DNA of 64,000 bases from Ophiosphaerella korrae (taxonomy: Eukaryota > Ascomycota > Dothideomycetes > Pleosporales > Phaeosphaeriaceae), in contig JALNQF010000110.1 of assembly GCA_028456385.1 (NCBI GenBank), positions 62,001 through 126,000 on the forward strand. The letters run 5' to 3'. The translations under genes and the position numbers were made by a program. Below, one piece after another: positions 1 to 14,266 of the stretch. The stretch's first letter is position 1. Each line of letters opens with the position of its first letter. The notes under the pieces are model-generated. The model was given only the letters and a program-made list of their open reading frames with translations, was not told the origin of the DNA and made no database searches.

Positions 1-1836
<1,836 letters not shown>

Positions 1837-2045
1837 TGTGGATAATGCATGGGTGATGAGATATGACTGGGTGGGGTTGGGTAAGGTAGAAATATGTGTG
1901 ATATGTGCATGGCATTATGCATTCATTCATGCTGCATTATTCGTGGGAATCGTGATGTCTAATGTGATGGGATGGGGAATTGTGCTCGAGCCCGTGCGGT
2001 CCACATCGTCCGCAGTTTATAAACTGATGTTGAAATGGCACGCAC

Positions 2046-4123
2046 TTACAGCCAGCGGTCCACATCCTCTGCAACATCCATGTCCGCCTCGCCCACATCC
2101 TCCATCTCCAGTTTATCGCGCTCCGCAGCCGTAATGCTCGACTCGTCCGCGCTACCCTCGTCATGCCCCGCATCCACCCACTCCATTTCCAGATCCCGAA
2201 TCCCGGCGTCTCGCAACGCTGTGTCGAGGAACTACCTTAGTTAGCCACGTGCACAGACAGATGGGTTGATACGCACGTTCTCCGCTTGGTATCTCTGGTC
2301 AAACGCTAGGACAACGGACGAGGCTTTGACACGCTCGATTACACAGCCGGGCAGGTTCTGCACGTGTCAGTTAGGAAGGCAGGGGGTGGGGTCGTCTTAC
2401 AGCGACGAAGGAGCGTAGTGCTTTGTCTCTATCGCCATATCTAGGCACGCCCTTAACGGCGATGCGGCGGGGGCGATTATCAAGCGTGTAGCTGGTATTA
2501 GTGCGCGCGGAGACAGCTGGTTTGGTCAGTTCATGGTTTGTATTTTGGGCGAAGAGCGCGTGGGCGTGGGCCTGGAGGGCGGCGAGGTCGGTGATGTGGT
2601 GCGGGTCCATGGGCATACCAGTGAGAGCTGCGAGTTGCTGTTTTACGGCGCGGATCTCGGCTTCGGTGGCAGAGAGCTGCTCGTCGATGGCGGCGGAGCG
2701 GGCGGCGTTGTCTGCGAGGCGCTTTTGGCGGGCTTCGAAGGCCTTTTGGAAGTTGGCTTGGCGCGTTGCGATTTCTTCGGGGGAGAGGACTGGGTCGGGG
2801 GGGAGCACTGCTTCGGTGGAGGTGGCGCGGTATGGATCGGACGGCTTGTACCAGTAGACCTTGACGAAGCGGTTGTCGAAGACTGCTTTGGGGCTATTGT
2901 AAGCTCTACCTGCGGCGATGGGATCTGCGAAAGTGACGATGGCTAGGTTCTTGTAAGATTGCATTTCGATCTGGGAAACGGGACCGAATTGAGAAAAGTA
3001 AGCATCAATGTTGTCCTCGCTAAATTCGTCTTCGGGAATTTGTTCGACGACAATGGCTATGTTAGCACGACTAGGTGTCTTGATACTGTTTTGTTGTCCC
3101 TTGTATTGCGGCACTTGGTCTGGAGCAGGTTCTTGGTCAGTATGCTCCAAGATACAGTATTTCCCCATGGCGCAGAAACCTTTGGTATTAAAGTCCCAGC
3201 ACTGCTGCCGCAAGCCGCCACTAATTGTACCGTTAGTCAGTGTGGAAGGAACTGGCAGTGGTGGTCCGCCAGACATGAGGGAACTCAAAGCGGACATCAT
3301 AGCGAAGAAGGACACGGGATCATTGGCATTGAACGGAATCGGTCCTGGAGGCGGCATGGGTAGATTGGCCATGTTGTGCATATTTGGCATGGGCACAAAC
3401 CCAGCATATGGTAGAGGTGCCTGGAACGCTGGAGCATTTCCCTGAAGAGTACTGGCGCCCCGACGAACTGTCTGCTTAGCTGGCCTATTCGCAGCGCTGG
3501 CGCGGTAGTGGTGATCTTGCACATCGCGTGTCTCGCTCGTGTCGCGGTGGATCAACTTGCGCTTCCTTGACGAATGCCCACTCTCGTGCGAGGTACCCAG
3601 GCCAGGCGCATGCTGTAGTGCAGCTGAAGGCTCTGTTGTCGGACCAGGCATGCGCTGATGAGCCCTTGGACCTTGAGGCGCATTGCGCGGCGGGGCAAGG
3701 TCGCGTTCGTACTGGAGGTTGATCGAGCCGACTATAGACGGGATTGGCGCAGGCCGCGAGTCTTCGGTATAGTTCTTGGTCTTGAGCGCCTCCACCACGC
3801 CGTCGACAAACGAAGCCGTGTCTAAAGTTTGTCAGCCATGTCAGACAAGCGTAGCAAGTATGCAACATACTCTCTTGCAGAAAGTCGGCGAGACACTCCA
3901 GACAATTGCGCCTGATGCTTTCCTCGCTTTCGTCTCCAGTCACGAGCGCGATCACGTAGTCGGCGAGAACTCCGCCCTCGGCGTGGGAGCTATGCCAAGT
4001 TAGCAATGTTGCGCCTGCGAAGCGAAAATGGGGAGTAGTTTCGACTTGCATTGTTTCAAGTTTTGGCAACAGCCAGCGCTTGAACGCAGCCGACTCCTCG
4101 TCGCGGAGCAGCATGGCACGCAT
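2046..4123 (-). CDS. RBM26/27-like RNA-binding protein (PWI-like, CCCH zinc finger, RRM)
   Basis: Exons 4123..3871, 3821..2401, 2357..2277 and 2231..2046 join in frame to 646 aa. The N-terminus (LRDEESAAFKRWLLPKLE) resembles the PWI-like fold of RBM26/27. A disordered Pro-rich stretch follows, then a CCCH finger with C-x8-C-x5-C-x3-H spacing (CWDFNTKGFCAMGKYC...H), an RRM beginning ANIAIVVEQIPEDEF, and a Glu/Gln-rich coiled coil. The acidic tail ends in DVDRWL. Animal RBM26/27 and fission yeast relatives act in nuclear RNA surveillance and polyadenylation; that role is inferred here. Translation may start at Met 4123 or Met 4114. About 14 residues after LETMQ look foreign to the fold and end in an intron-like TGCTAAC...TAG, but no in-phase donor was found, so the first exon may be mis-modelled. 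Confidence 0.85.
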
Positions 4124-5285
4124 GCAAGGTCAAGAATGTCGGTGTTAGTTGCACAAGCGCACCAGTTTGGCAACTTCGTGGCACGTCGCCCCACGCGTGC
4201 CCTCGTGACTCTTAACGCGTCGTGACGGTCATAGCTCCGTTATCTTATCTCCCCCGCCTTCACTGTGTGACTGCGCGCCTCACGGTGAACTGAAAAGATG
4301 GGACAACCGCTTCCCTTGTAGTAATGCCTGACATATACAATATATTATGTGCTATTAAAAAAACCCGACCAGAAATCTTGGATCACTCCAGCCACACTGG
4401 TAGCTACCTTGATCAAAGATTCTACGAAGCCCGAGTATCTTTTCGCTGCTGTGCCTTAGATGGACTATCTCATCGAAGTTGGCCGAGCATTCTTGACCAT
4501 GCGATTAGCGACGATTGTTCTGATTACTTGGCTGGGCTGCCTATATAGTAGCTACGCTAAACCCGAATGGAATGTAAACAACCAATGGATAACCACATCC
4601 GCCATAGCCCTCTCAACTGACGCATGCGCTAATTACCTGAGCTATGCCGGGTAACTGCAACAGATCATGCAAAGAAGGAGCTCGAGTTGTGGGCTGCAAA
4701 CGAAAAGAAAGAGAGTCAAGTATATCAAGATGAAGCGCGCAACAGCATAGACGAAATAGCGGCACGCCCGTCATGATCTAGAGAGATTATGGCTGGTACA
4801 GGAGAATATGCCATCGTAGAGAAATTCGAAAGGCTATGGAGGGGAGACAGGCCAGATGTATGCCTGGAAGAGTGGGCAGTGAAGCAAAGACCCTGAGACG
4901 AATCAGACTTGCGGTATGCACCCTTGCACACGAAATTGGCTTCTCTTTAATCAACGAGACATCAACAGTTGACCACAGGCACCATACATCACAAACAACG
5001 TCGCCCAACAAGCAACAGCATTGCGCAACATAGCTTGATTCTTTGCAACTACGCTACACTCTGAACATATAAAGAGAGAGGGGTCACATCCATTTCTTGG
5101 TTCCAAAACCTCAAAAGATGGATTAGATCAAGGGCGCCTCGCCCGAACCGACATTTTCATTTCTGGCCGCTCAAAAAGGGAATCATACGTGTTGTGCAGC
5201 GACCAGCGGCTTCGAGTGAGCCCATGTCCGTCCGTTGCTCCGAATGCGAGAGGAAAGGAAATCTAGCACTTTTGATAGCTTTCCT
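4124..5285. other. intergenic region, no gene seen
   Basis: It lies between the 5' end of the RBM26-like gene and the 3' end of eEF2. It should hold the RBM26-like promoter (4124 onward) and the eEF2 3' UTR and poly(A) signals (toward 5285). Only short shadow ORFs are present, and none resembles a protein. Confidence 0.6.
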
Positions 5286-8093
5286 CTATAGCTTGTCGTA
5301 GTACTATCTCTAGCGTTAGCCAATGTTACATTATACATTCTCAACCATGAACTTACGTTGTTGACATCCGGAACCTCGACCTTGATACCCTTGCGTTTCC
5401 GCATCTCGGCGACAATCTTTCCGGGAAGTGTGGTGTTGTCAAGAGGCGAACCACCCTGGAGGACCTGCCAATGGTCGAAGACAAGCTGTGGGAAGGCTTG
5501 CCCGGCGGTGTTTGATCGGAGATCGGCGGTGAAACCGAATGACTCATTGACGGGGAGGTAAGCCTTGATGTTGAAGAGAGGAGTACCGACACGCTGGTTC
5601 TCCTCGAAGACGTGACCACGTCGTCGGGTAAGCACACCGTAGATACCACCCATGGCTTGCTCGGGTACTTGAATCTCAACCAAGTACACGGGCTCCTGTA
5701 GTGCGGGCTCAGCAAGGAGAGCAGCAGCGTACAGCACACGACGAGCAGTAGGGATGATCTGTCCACCACCACGATGAATAGCATCAGCGTGAAGAGTGAC
5801 ATCCATGATGTTGAAGCGGACGGATCGCATGGGCTCCTCAGCAACGGGACCTTCCTTGGTAGCCCACTGGAAACCAGAGACGACGGAATCCTTGATTTCG
5901 TTCAGGTACTGGACAGCCTTGGTCTGGTCGACGAGCAAGTTGGCACCAGTGGTCTCAGGACCGAAGCACCAAATCTTACGAGCATCGGTAACATCCCAGC
6001 CGTGCTCATCGGCAAGAATACGGGCACGAGCCTTGAAATCGTCACGGGGGCCGATCTTGCCAGACTCAATGGCCTGGGCAACCTCCTCATCCAGAGGCTG
6101 AGCAGTAACGTAGAGACGGTTGTGCTTGTTAGGTGACTTGGACAGAGCAGTGATGCTGGAAGTTCCGCGAACAGTCTCACGGTACTGCACAACGGGGTCG
6201 GAAACACGGAGGGGAACACCGGCATGATCCTCCTCGAGATCTTTCAAGCAAATCTCCAAATGCAACTCACCGGCACCAGCAACGACGTGCTCACCGGAGT
6301 CGGAGATGTAGGTCAACACACAAGGATCAGACTTGGAGAGACGCTTGAGACCTTCGACAAGCTTGGGAAGATCCTGGGCGTTCTTGACCTCGACGGAACG
6401 CTGCACGACAGGAGAGACGGAGAACTTCATAACCTTGAGGTTGTGGGCTGTCTCATTGGTGGTGAGGGTACCAGACTTGAGCAAGAACTGGTCAACACCG
6501 ACTAGACCAAGAATGTTACCAGCGGGTACGTTCTCAATGGGCTCGACGAATCGACCCATCATGAGAATGGTACGCTGAATAGCCTTGATGAACAGATCCT
6601 CCTTCTTGCCAGGGGTGTAGTTAGGACCCTGGATACGGACCTTGAGACCAGACTTGACGGTACCGGAGAAGACACGACCGAAAGCGTAGAAACGGCCCTT
6701 ATCGGAAGTAGGCACCATCTTGGAGACGTACAACATGAGGGGACCGTTGGCATCGCAGTCACGGATACCAATGGCGTTGACGTCGTCATGGGGGCCCTCG
6801 TAAAGAGTCTCCATACGGTACTTCTGGGCAGTGACGGGGGAAGGAAGATGGAGAACCATCATCTCAAGAAGAGCATCGGCAGCAGGAAGGAACTTGCGCA
6901 TGACAACCTTGAGGAGCGCCTTGCCATCAAGATCCTTCTCCTCGCTGCTGAGCTTGACCTCAAGCTTCTCGAGGAGAGTTGGGATCTCATCGGTCTTGAA
7001 GTTCATGACGACGTTGAAAACGCGGAAGATGGGGTCGAGAATGAACTGGTTGAAAGCACGCTCAAGATCCTTACCCTCGTGGGTACCGACCTTGGTCCAC
7101 TTCTTGGTCTTGGGGTTGAAGTAGCTGTCGCCCCACAGACGCTCCATCATCTTGTTCTTGTCAACACCAAATTTCTTGGCATACTTAGCCGCGAACTGGC
7201 GGATGGTGAAGGCCCAGCCGTGGAGACCGGATCCGAAAGCAATGGTACCCTTCTCAGGGTAGACTTGGACGTCACCAAGGGACTTGTCAAAGTAGGTGGC
7301 AATGACGACGTTGACGGACTCGATGACACGGGAGAAGTTCTGGTACAGATCTTCCTTGGAGACCTGGAGCTCAAGAAGAGCACGGTCGACCTTGTTGATG
7401 ATGACAACAGGCTTGATGCGCTCACCAAGAGCCTGGCGGAGCACAGTCTCGGTCTGGACACAGACACCTTCAATGGTGTCAACGACGACGAGGGCACCAT
7501 CGGTAACACGGAGAGCAGCAGTGACTTCAGATGAGAAATCAACGTGACCGGGTGAATCAATCAAGTTGATCAAGAACTCGTTCTTCTCGGTCTTGATGGG
7601 GATATCCTTCAAGTCCTCCTCGTCGTTAAGCGTGGCAAACAGGGAGATGGCAGTTGACTTGATCGTTACACCACGCTCCTGCTCGTCGGCTCGCGTATCG
7701 GTAAAACGAGCAGATCCAGCCTTAGCAGCGGAGATAATACCGGCGCGCTGGACAAGAGAGTCGGTGAGGGTGGATTTTCCGTGGTCGACTGAAATAAGAC
7801 AGGTCAGCCATCTCTCCTTGAGCGATGCGGGGTCATTGTATCAGGATACTTACCGTGAGCAATGACGGACATGTTACGGATGTTCGCCGGGTTGTCCATC
7901 AACGCACGGATCTGTATTGCGCTGTTAGCATCTTGTTTGTCTGTTCCTTCCAGACTGCCCGTCTTGCAGTTGGTGTTGCGGGGCAAGCGGGCAGGCGATG
8001 GTTTGCGCGATACGTACCTCCTCGACCGTGAAGCTATTGACATGTTAGCGGTTATCTCAATCATACCTTCTCTATGCACACTTACTTCACCAT
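5286..8093 (-). CDS. translation elongation factor 2 (eEF2)
   Basis: GTPase that translocates the ribosome in the cytosol. Exons are 8093..8086, 8033..8018, 7911..7854, 7788..5357 and 5303..5286, giving 843 aa, the usual eEF2 length. The start reads [20 protein letters not shown]. The P-loop AHGVDHGKST is split by the third intron; G3 (DSPGHVDF) and G4 (NKVD) follow in exon 4. The diphthamide site is recognisable in [14 protein letters not shown]. The last exon encodes only YYDKL and the stop, the universal eEF2 C-terminus. The first coding exon is 8 nt and the second 16 nt, so start recognition depends on accurate micro-exon splicing. Introns clustered at the 5' end are common in highly expressed fungal genes. 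All junctions are GT-AG and in phase. Confidence 0.97.
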
Positions 8094-8955
8094 GTTGGCG
8101 GTATTGGACTGTCTTTCTAGGGGGGAATTCGGGTTTGTATGCTACCCCGCACGTGAAGGCGGATGGGTGTTCTTCTGTTGCGAACACTGGGTTGAGCGGG
8201 ATCTCTGGCGCAGTCGACGCTCAGAGGCAGACGGGGTAGTTGAGGAATAAAGCCGTGGAGGCGCGCGTCGTATGGGAAGCAAGAGAGGGGAGGGGAGAGG
8301 AGCTTTTCATACTTGGTGGGGTCGCGACGGCTCTCGCTAAGCTTAGACCGCACTAGTGGCGTGAAATTGGTACAATCACCAGAGACCCACAGATTGTGCG
8401 CCTCCCCGCCTGGCCGCCCTTTTTTGTAGCCGTTTCGTGTTCCATCACCTGTCTCGCCCCGTATCCTGTGAATTTGCAATGACTGCACAACCATTATGAC
8501 TCTGACTGTGATATGTATGCATGACTCTAATGTGCGTCAAACAAACCATGACATCAACAGTAGTCACAGCAAAGTGCCGCGGCCCAAGGCACCCAATTCG
8601 GACACCAGAAGCTCTGCAGACGAGGCTTGTCTGGAGCGCTGCCGTACCCAGCCATCAGCATTCCTTTTTGATTACATGTTGGTTGGGCTGCGTGCTTTGC
8701 TTTATCTCCGTTATGTCCGTCGCATATCACTGGCGAGCAAAGGTTATCACAATCATAGGGCAAATAACTAGGTATTTTTCATGCAATGAATTTCCAGCTA
8801 CCGATATAAACCGCTGTTGCTAGATGAGCTTTTACCTCGACCAACTGAAAAGGCCGTGATGATTGATATCATAAGAGAGATCATGGAAATTTACCGTGAA
8901 CGCCAAACCATGCAGTAAAGTTCTGAAGGAACAGCCTCATGCCCGACCGACCATA
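8094..8955. promoter_or_regulatory. eEF2 upstream region / La downstream region
   Basis: About 860 bp between the eEF2 start codon and the La stop codon, both genes on the minus strand. It must contain the eEF2 promoter and 5' UTR, and the 3' UTR of La at the high-coordinate side. No further ORF or RNA gene was recognised, and no specific transcription-factor site could be assigned with confidence. Confidence 0.45.
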
Positions 8956-10482
8956 TCACTCGTCAACCTTGATCTCCAACTTGCTCTTCTTGGGGCTATC
9001 GTTGCGATCTTCATCCTCAGCCTTGCGCTTCTTGGGCAAAGAATCAGCCTTCTCAGCGTCGGCGCGCGTGTCCTGGACGACGGGAATGCCATACGCATCA
9101 CGTTCAATCTCTTTGCGGTCGCCCTTGTCCTGCTTGCCTTTCTGGAAGTCTTCGCGGCGCTTGTTCCAGTTGCGGCCATCGTCCTTGGGGTGATCGTCGT
9201 TTCGTCGCTCGCGTCGGCCACGGCGAGGATTCCCATAGCGATGTCCCATGCGATCTTGTCGATCGGTAGCCTTGCGCTTATGGATGAATTCGTTATCATG
9301 CTCCTTCTCGAAGTCCGGCTTGATACCCTTTTCGTTACACTTCATGATGATGTAGCTCTTCTTGGACATGATGAGGAGTTCGTTGCCTTTGAACTGGGGC
9401 TTGGGGTCGAGGGCGAGAAACTGTCTCTGGGAGTCTTCATCGTCAAATTCGACAAAGACACTGCCCTTCCAGACGCCTTTATCATCGCGGCGCTTGCGGA
9501 CGACGACTGCGCCATAAGGACGGAAAAACTGTTCCATGGCAATCTGACCGGCCTCGGCGAGGTTGCCAAATTCCTTGACGTAGATGCATTTCCCAAGCCT
9601 GTCGAGATTGGAGCCCTTCAGTCGACGAAACTGCTCAATGAGGGTCAGACTTTCGACGTCTTTCGCAAGTTTTTCATCAGAGGGCTTGCAGTCGTCTTCA
9701 TCGGTGGGGTCGGATAGTTTCTTTTGGCGAGGAGGGATAATGACAGGAACTTTGCGCTTGACAGCCTCCCTACCATGACCGCTGTATTGGCCATCATCAA
9801 CAACAACGAGAGATTGGCTGTCGCGAAGGGCATCGACAACGGCAGAGTAAGGCGTGAAGTGGCGCATGCGCTTAAAGGAGGTGATGTGCTTGATGGAGAT
9901 GGGGCGGTTCTTGGGGCCTTCCATCTCAGTGAACATATGCTCATCGGTGGCGAGGTTGCCGGTTGAGAAGTAGAACTCGACCTGGTCTGGTCAGCAGGCG
10001 TTAGTGCCATGTTGATGGTGCGCAACTAACCTGGCTACGGATCTCATCGGGATCTGAACTGTCTGGGAGGTTGTCGAATTCCTTCCTCTCGTGCCTGCGG
10101 AGTGAGTCAGCAGCGAGCAGTGGGCGAGCGCGAGACGCACGCACCTGCTACTGTAGAAGCCAGCGCGACCACGGCCACGGTAGGTGCCACCGCGAGTGCT
10201 GCGGCGGTCTCGGTCGTCGCGGCCATTGTGGCCATTGCGGTCATTGCGGTCGTTGCGGTCGTTGCGGGCGTCCTCGTGAGACTTGTCGGCAGCTGCGTCG
10301 TTCTTGGGTGCGCCATTGACGTCTGCCTCTTCGGCAAGCATGGCCCTGGCTGCGGGCGCGCTGTCGCTGCCCCCGTCCTTGTCGGTCTTGCCAGCACCAG
10401 AGGTGCCCTTGTCGTCGCGGCGCTCCTCTGGCGCCGGTGCGGGGTTGGCGACAGCGCCCCCAGCAGGGTCGTTGTCGGCCAT
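8956..10482 (-). CDS. La ribonucleoprotein (Lhp1-like)
   Basis: La protein binds the 3' oligo-U of new RNA polymerase III transcripts and protects them in the nucleus. Exons 10482..10145, 10094..10031 and 9981..8956 give 475 aa. Residues 1-105 are disordered, with an RND/RNDRNDRNDRN repeat and an RGG-like patch (STRGGTYRGRGRAGF). The La motif follows (VEFYFSTGNLATDEHMF ... ISIKHITSFKRMR), then an RRM (GKCIYVKEFGNLAEAGQ ... GSVFVEFDDEDSQRQF). The tail is strongly basic and ends PKKSKLEIKVDE, probably a nuclear localisation signal. Both introns are short GT-AG introns. The gene is divergent from the uS4m gene over 292 bp. Assignment rests on the La motif plus RRM order and is secure. Confidence 0.93.
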
Positions 10483-10774
10483 GGCTATTGATTGATTAGT
10501 TTGAGTCGCGCGTCAGAGTTGAGCAGCTCAGCAAGTGAGCAGCAGCAGTAGCAAAGTTCTTGTCGTGTTGTTGTGGAGAAAAGGTAGGCGGGGACGGTAG
10601 CTTTTGAAGCTCTTGTACCTCGCAGATTTTCTCGCACGGACCACTAGATTGGCTCGTCGTTTGTGCTACCAGACCACCTTCTGCAATAGAGACCTCACTA
10701 TCGTGCCGCCAATTGACGGTCACCGACGATAATCCTAGTCACGGCGGTTTGTCCTTCACCTCATCCTCACTATC
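10483..10774. promoter_or_regulatory. shared divergent promoter, La / uS4m
   Basis: 292 bp separate the two start codons, so both genes must be driven from this interval. It is too short for another gene. I could not assign a specific regulatory site. Confidence 0.5.
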
Positions 10775-12102
10775 ATGCCTCGTAAGAAGCCAAGGTTTCA
10801 TTCACTCAAGAAGCTGGTACGTTTGTGACTGTGCCATACAAAGAAAAAAGGGCGGTGCTGATTGCAGCAGAATGTGCGGCAGAACTGGTCTCGCTGGTCG
10901 CTGTATGCCATCTCCCAGCTACGGGCTCCCAATGTGACCACCAAGACATATTTCCAGCAGAAATGGGCAGCCAAGGCGAGCACACGAGCATACCATGGCG
11001 AGCAGCTGCGAGAGAAGAAGTGGAAGCGTCAGTTCAAGCGGAATCTGCCTGCAGTGGTGCCCATGGAGCACAAATATCTGGCCAGATATGACGGCTCCGA
11101 GCAGGCTGCTGGGCGAGGAATGGGTGCAGATGTGGAGGAGAAGAAACGGTCGCCGCCAATGACGCCGTACATGCAAATGACATACTACCCCCTCGAACGG
11201 AGACTCGACACGGCCATCTTCAGAGCCTTATTTGCGAGCAGCGTGAGACAGGCACGGCAATTCGTCGTCCACGGCCTAGTCAAGGTCAATGGCAAGAAGG
11301 TATGCTCATCAGCCCCCACATCAAATTAACAGCCTCAAGCTCACTACCCCAGATGATCTACCCGGGCTACTCGCTCAACCCCGGCGACATGTTCCAAGTG
11401 GAGCCCTCATCCGTAATGTTCGCAACAGGCGCCCCCAAAACCCGCTCCTCAACTGCCCGCCGCATCGTCAAAGAAAAAGCCGCTGCGCGCGCCGAAGCTC
11501 GCTCCGAAACCCCAACAACACCTCCCCCATCCACGCCCACCCCAACCCGCGCAGAGCCCACCCCCACAGAGCTCAAATCCCACCTCCAGTCCCTCCTCTC
11601 GCAGACAGATGACCTCCTCATCGAACCCGTCACCGCAAAAGACAAGCAGAAATTCCGCGCCTTTCGCTCCTCCATCAAATCCGCCCTCTCCCTTTGGCGC
11701 ACCGCCTCCCCCGCCTCCATCTCCACGCTTGATGCGCAATTCAATTTCCTCAAAACCGCCCTCGCATCCCAGCCCAGCACGCCCGCCGCCCCAGAGCCAC
11801 TCTTATCCCGCGACGACGAGGCCAAGCTGCGCGCCGCGTTCGACAAGCTACGGCTGGAAACCGAGACGACGAGCGCGTGGAACAAGCGCAATGCTGCCGC
11901 GCCGTATGCCACACCGTGGCGGCCCAGGGACTATATGAGTGCGTTTGCATTTATACCCAGGTATCTTGAGGTCAATCAGAATGTGTGTGCGGCGGTTTAT
12001 CTCAGGCACCCGGTGGCGCGGCCGGGCCTAGGGGAGGTGCCGACGCCGTTTCATATTGAGACGGGGCAGTTGGCGTTTAATTGGTATTTGCGGCGACGGT
12101 AG
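10775..12102 (+). CDS. mitochondrial small-subunit ribosomal protein uS4m (Nam9-like)
   Basis: Exons 10775..10816, 10871..11299 and 11353..12102 give 406 aa. The N-terminus [14 protein letters not shown] and the following [12 protein letters not shown] match the Nam9/uS4m pattern. The S4 RNA-binding domain is plain ([20 protein letters not shown], then [20 protein letters not shown]); its GKK/MIY part is interrupted by the second intron. A long Ala/Pro-rich, low-complexity insertion occupies roughly residues 185-290. The C-terminus ([19 protein letters not shown]) is typical of fungal uS4m. The protein should work in the mitoribosome. A dedicated presequence is not obvious, as is also true of Nam9. 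The third exon is very rich in C in third positions compared with the first two. Confidence 0.93.
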
Positions 12103-12385
12103 ATGTGCGTTGTGTTGTGTTGGGTTGGGTTGGGAAGGAATGTATTATACGACCGGGATGGGTATCACAAACATAGACCGAACAAAGCACATCTAACTCG
12201 TTTCTGTATTGCATTGCGTTCGGTATTACTTCCATCGAATGTTCCCACATGTCCGCCCAAGGTATAAATGCTGCAACAAAGTCAAGGCAAAGTTGAAATA
12301 ACGCCAGGCCATACATGACCTAAAAATATTTTACACGGGATATAAGCGCTTGACGGCATTCGCAAACGCCTCCAACCCATCCCCT

Positions 12386-14266
12386 TCAATCCCCCTCGCT
12401 CTCCTCCCCACACAGCAAACTCGTCGGATACCGCAGCGTATCCGCGCTCGGCCGCGGACTCACATCAACAACGCTACTATCAGCCGTCCAATGGGACGTG
12501 GACTCGGAGGTGGTAGATTCAGACTCGGACTCGGAGTACGCGCGAAACCCGTTAGCGATTATGTGTTCCATGTCGACTTCGGAGTCATAGTTAGGGGGCT
12601 CGGTGGGGGGCGCGGAGCGGTAGCTGGGGAGGCTGTCTGTGGGGGAAGGGGAGCGGGAGGGGGGATAAGTGGAGGTGATGGAGGGGGTGTAGGGGTTGTG
12701 GATGCAAGTGCAAGGGGGGCCGTTGTCTGCTCTGCCTTCCTCAGCGTCACGGACGAGGTCGTGGACGACGGCGTGGGCGGCGCGGAGTTGGCGGATTTCT
12801 TCTTGCATGGCGGCTTCGAGGATGGATTCTTGCGAGTGGATGAGGGCGCGTTTTTCTTCGTAGTCGGCGATGCGGGCGCGGTCTTTGCGCCAGTTACCAC
12901 GCCACCAGTTGCGCCAGGCATGGAGACGGGCAGCGCGGCGGTAGGACGCTGCCGTTTCGCGTTCTTCGCGGGTGGCGGCACGTTCGGTGCGAGTGCGGAG
13001 GCTGCTGCATTTGTGCCGGATGACGGCGACGAGACAGCCGCAGCAAAGAAGGCTCAGGGTGACTTCGAGGGCGATAAGGTAGGGTGATGGTTTGGTTGGC
13101 CGCGGTGGGAGCTCACTTGGGACTGTTTCGTAAACGTGGGGGGTTGCCGACTCGGAGTTGATGAAGCCTCCAGACTTTTGGGATGTTTGGCTATGTGCTT
13201 GCGCATATAACTCTTCTGGGCGCCCCATCTCTTCAAATTGATCACTGTTGGGTCTCAGGCTGGCGCTAGCTATTCTCAATACACCATGGGCTTTATGTGC
13301 AATAGCCTGGACTATACAGGCGATGCCGTCACAACCGTTGATTGCGTCTGTTAAACTCTGGGCTTCCTTCCTGTACCTCGAGTTGATCAGCTCTTTCTTA
13401 AGCGCAATAGCGCGTTGGAGCTCCCAAAGGTCAGCTTGTAGGGCCCTAAGTTCGCGAATGTCGTCCTCCAACGACTGATCAGCGGATGGTCCTCCGCTGG
13501 GTGTGGCAGTGCCGTTTCCAGCAACCAGACGAAGGTGCCGGGGAGGTTCACGCCAGAACCGGGCAGATTCCAGGTCACTCGCGGAGGGAACAGGAACAGG
13601 CTCTAAGCGGAGCAATGAAGGCGGTGATGTTTGTTGCCTAAAGGAGAGGGTAAAACCAGAAGGGTTGAGGAGTGGTTTGCCGTCAATGGCTTTGATGTTG
13701 ACTGTCAGGACCTGGGCAGTTTCGTCCGTCGCCGTATCACCGTAAAGACAGGCCGACTTCCATTCAAGATCCAGGCGTTGCTGGACAGACCATTCATTCT
13801 GGTCGTGGGAGGCACGTGAGTATGAGCCTGCGCCGTAGGCCAAGTCACCGTTCCACTGTTGGTGGAGGTCGAGTCCATTCAGTGTAATGTTAGAAGAGCC
13901 ACAAGGTTCGTCTTGAGCATGGCTGGTGAGAGTCAAGACCTGGGCAGGTGAGCAATATGTAATTATTTTAGATGCCTGAAGTGGGCCTCACGAGTGACTC
14001 GTCATCCTGGTCCGTGTCATGTGCTGAGCCAAGACAGCCGGTGCATGGGACGCTGAAGGTAGCTTGCGCGTAGTTTTGGTGAGAGTCTAGAAAGGCTCAG
14101 CAGGTGCCTAGCGATGGCGAGGAAGGATTGTATAAGAAAGGGGGAGGGTACCGTAGTGCACAAGTCTGCCCTGAGGGTGAGAAACTTGTCGGCTCGGGAG
14201 GGCGGCGGCAATGGCAGGCACGACCCAGGCGCAGGCGGACAGGACTTTGGACTTGAAGGACGGCAT
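12386..14266 (-). CDS. predicted secreted-N-terminus single-pass membrane protein, unknown function
   Basis: Modelled as exons 14266..14152, 14086..13992 and 13939..12386, giving 587 aa. The start MPSFKSKVLSACAWVVPAIA looks like a signal peptide. The outer part has paired Cys residues (SVPCTGC, DEPCGSSN, KSACLYGD) and a coiled-coil-like heptad stretch (ELRALQADLWELQRAIALKK). One hydrophobic segment (YLIALEVTLSLLCCGCLVAV) is followed by a basic stretch (HKCSSLRTRTERAATREERE), so the C-terminal half should be cytosolic. That half has a second coiled coil and a Ser/Pro/Glu-rich tail (YSESESESTTSESTS). The first donor (GTACCC) is weak, so exon 1 is less certain. It resembles uncharacterised ascomycete cell-surface proteins; I do not recognise a named family. 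Confidence 0.72.

Noticed and set aside
6788..7534. 248-codon plus-strand ORF inside eEF2
   Set aside because: It is the antisense shadow of a highly biased coding region, and its translation is low-complexity Leu/Val/Glu sequence. Sense-strand eEF2 is certain.
8896..9717. 273-codon plus-strand ORF, hydrophobic, over the La gene
   Set aside because: Antisense of the charged C-terminal part of La; hydrophobicity is a by-product of reading Lys/Asp/Glu codons backwards.
12350..13087. 245-codon Gly-rich plus ORF over the membrane-protein gene
   Set aside because: Antisense shadow. The minus strand carries the frame with a hydrophobic segment, coiled coil and consistent intron phases.
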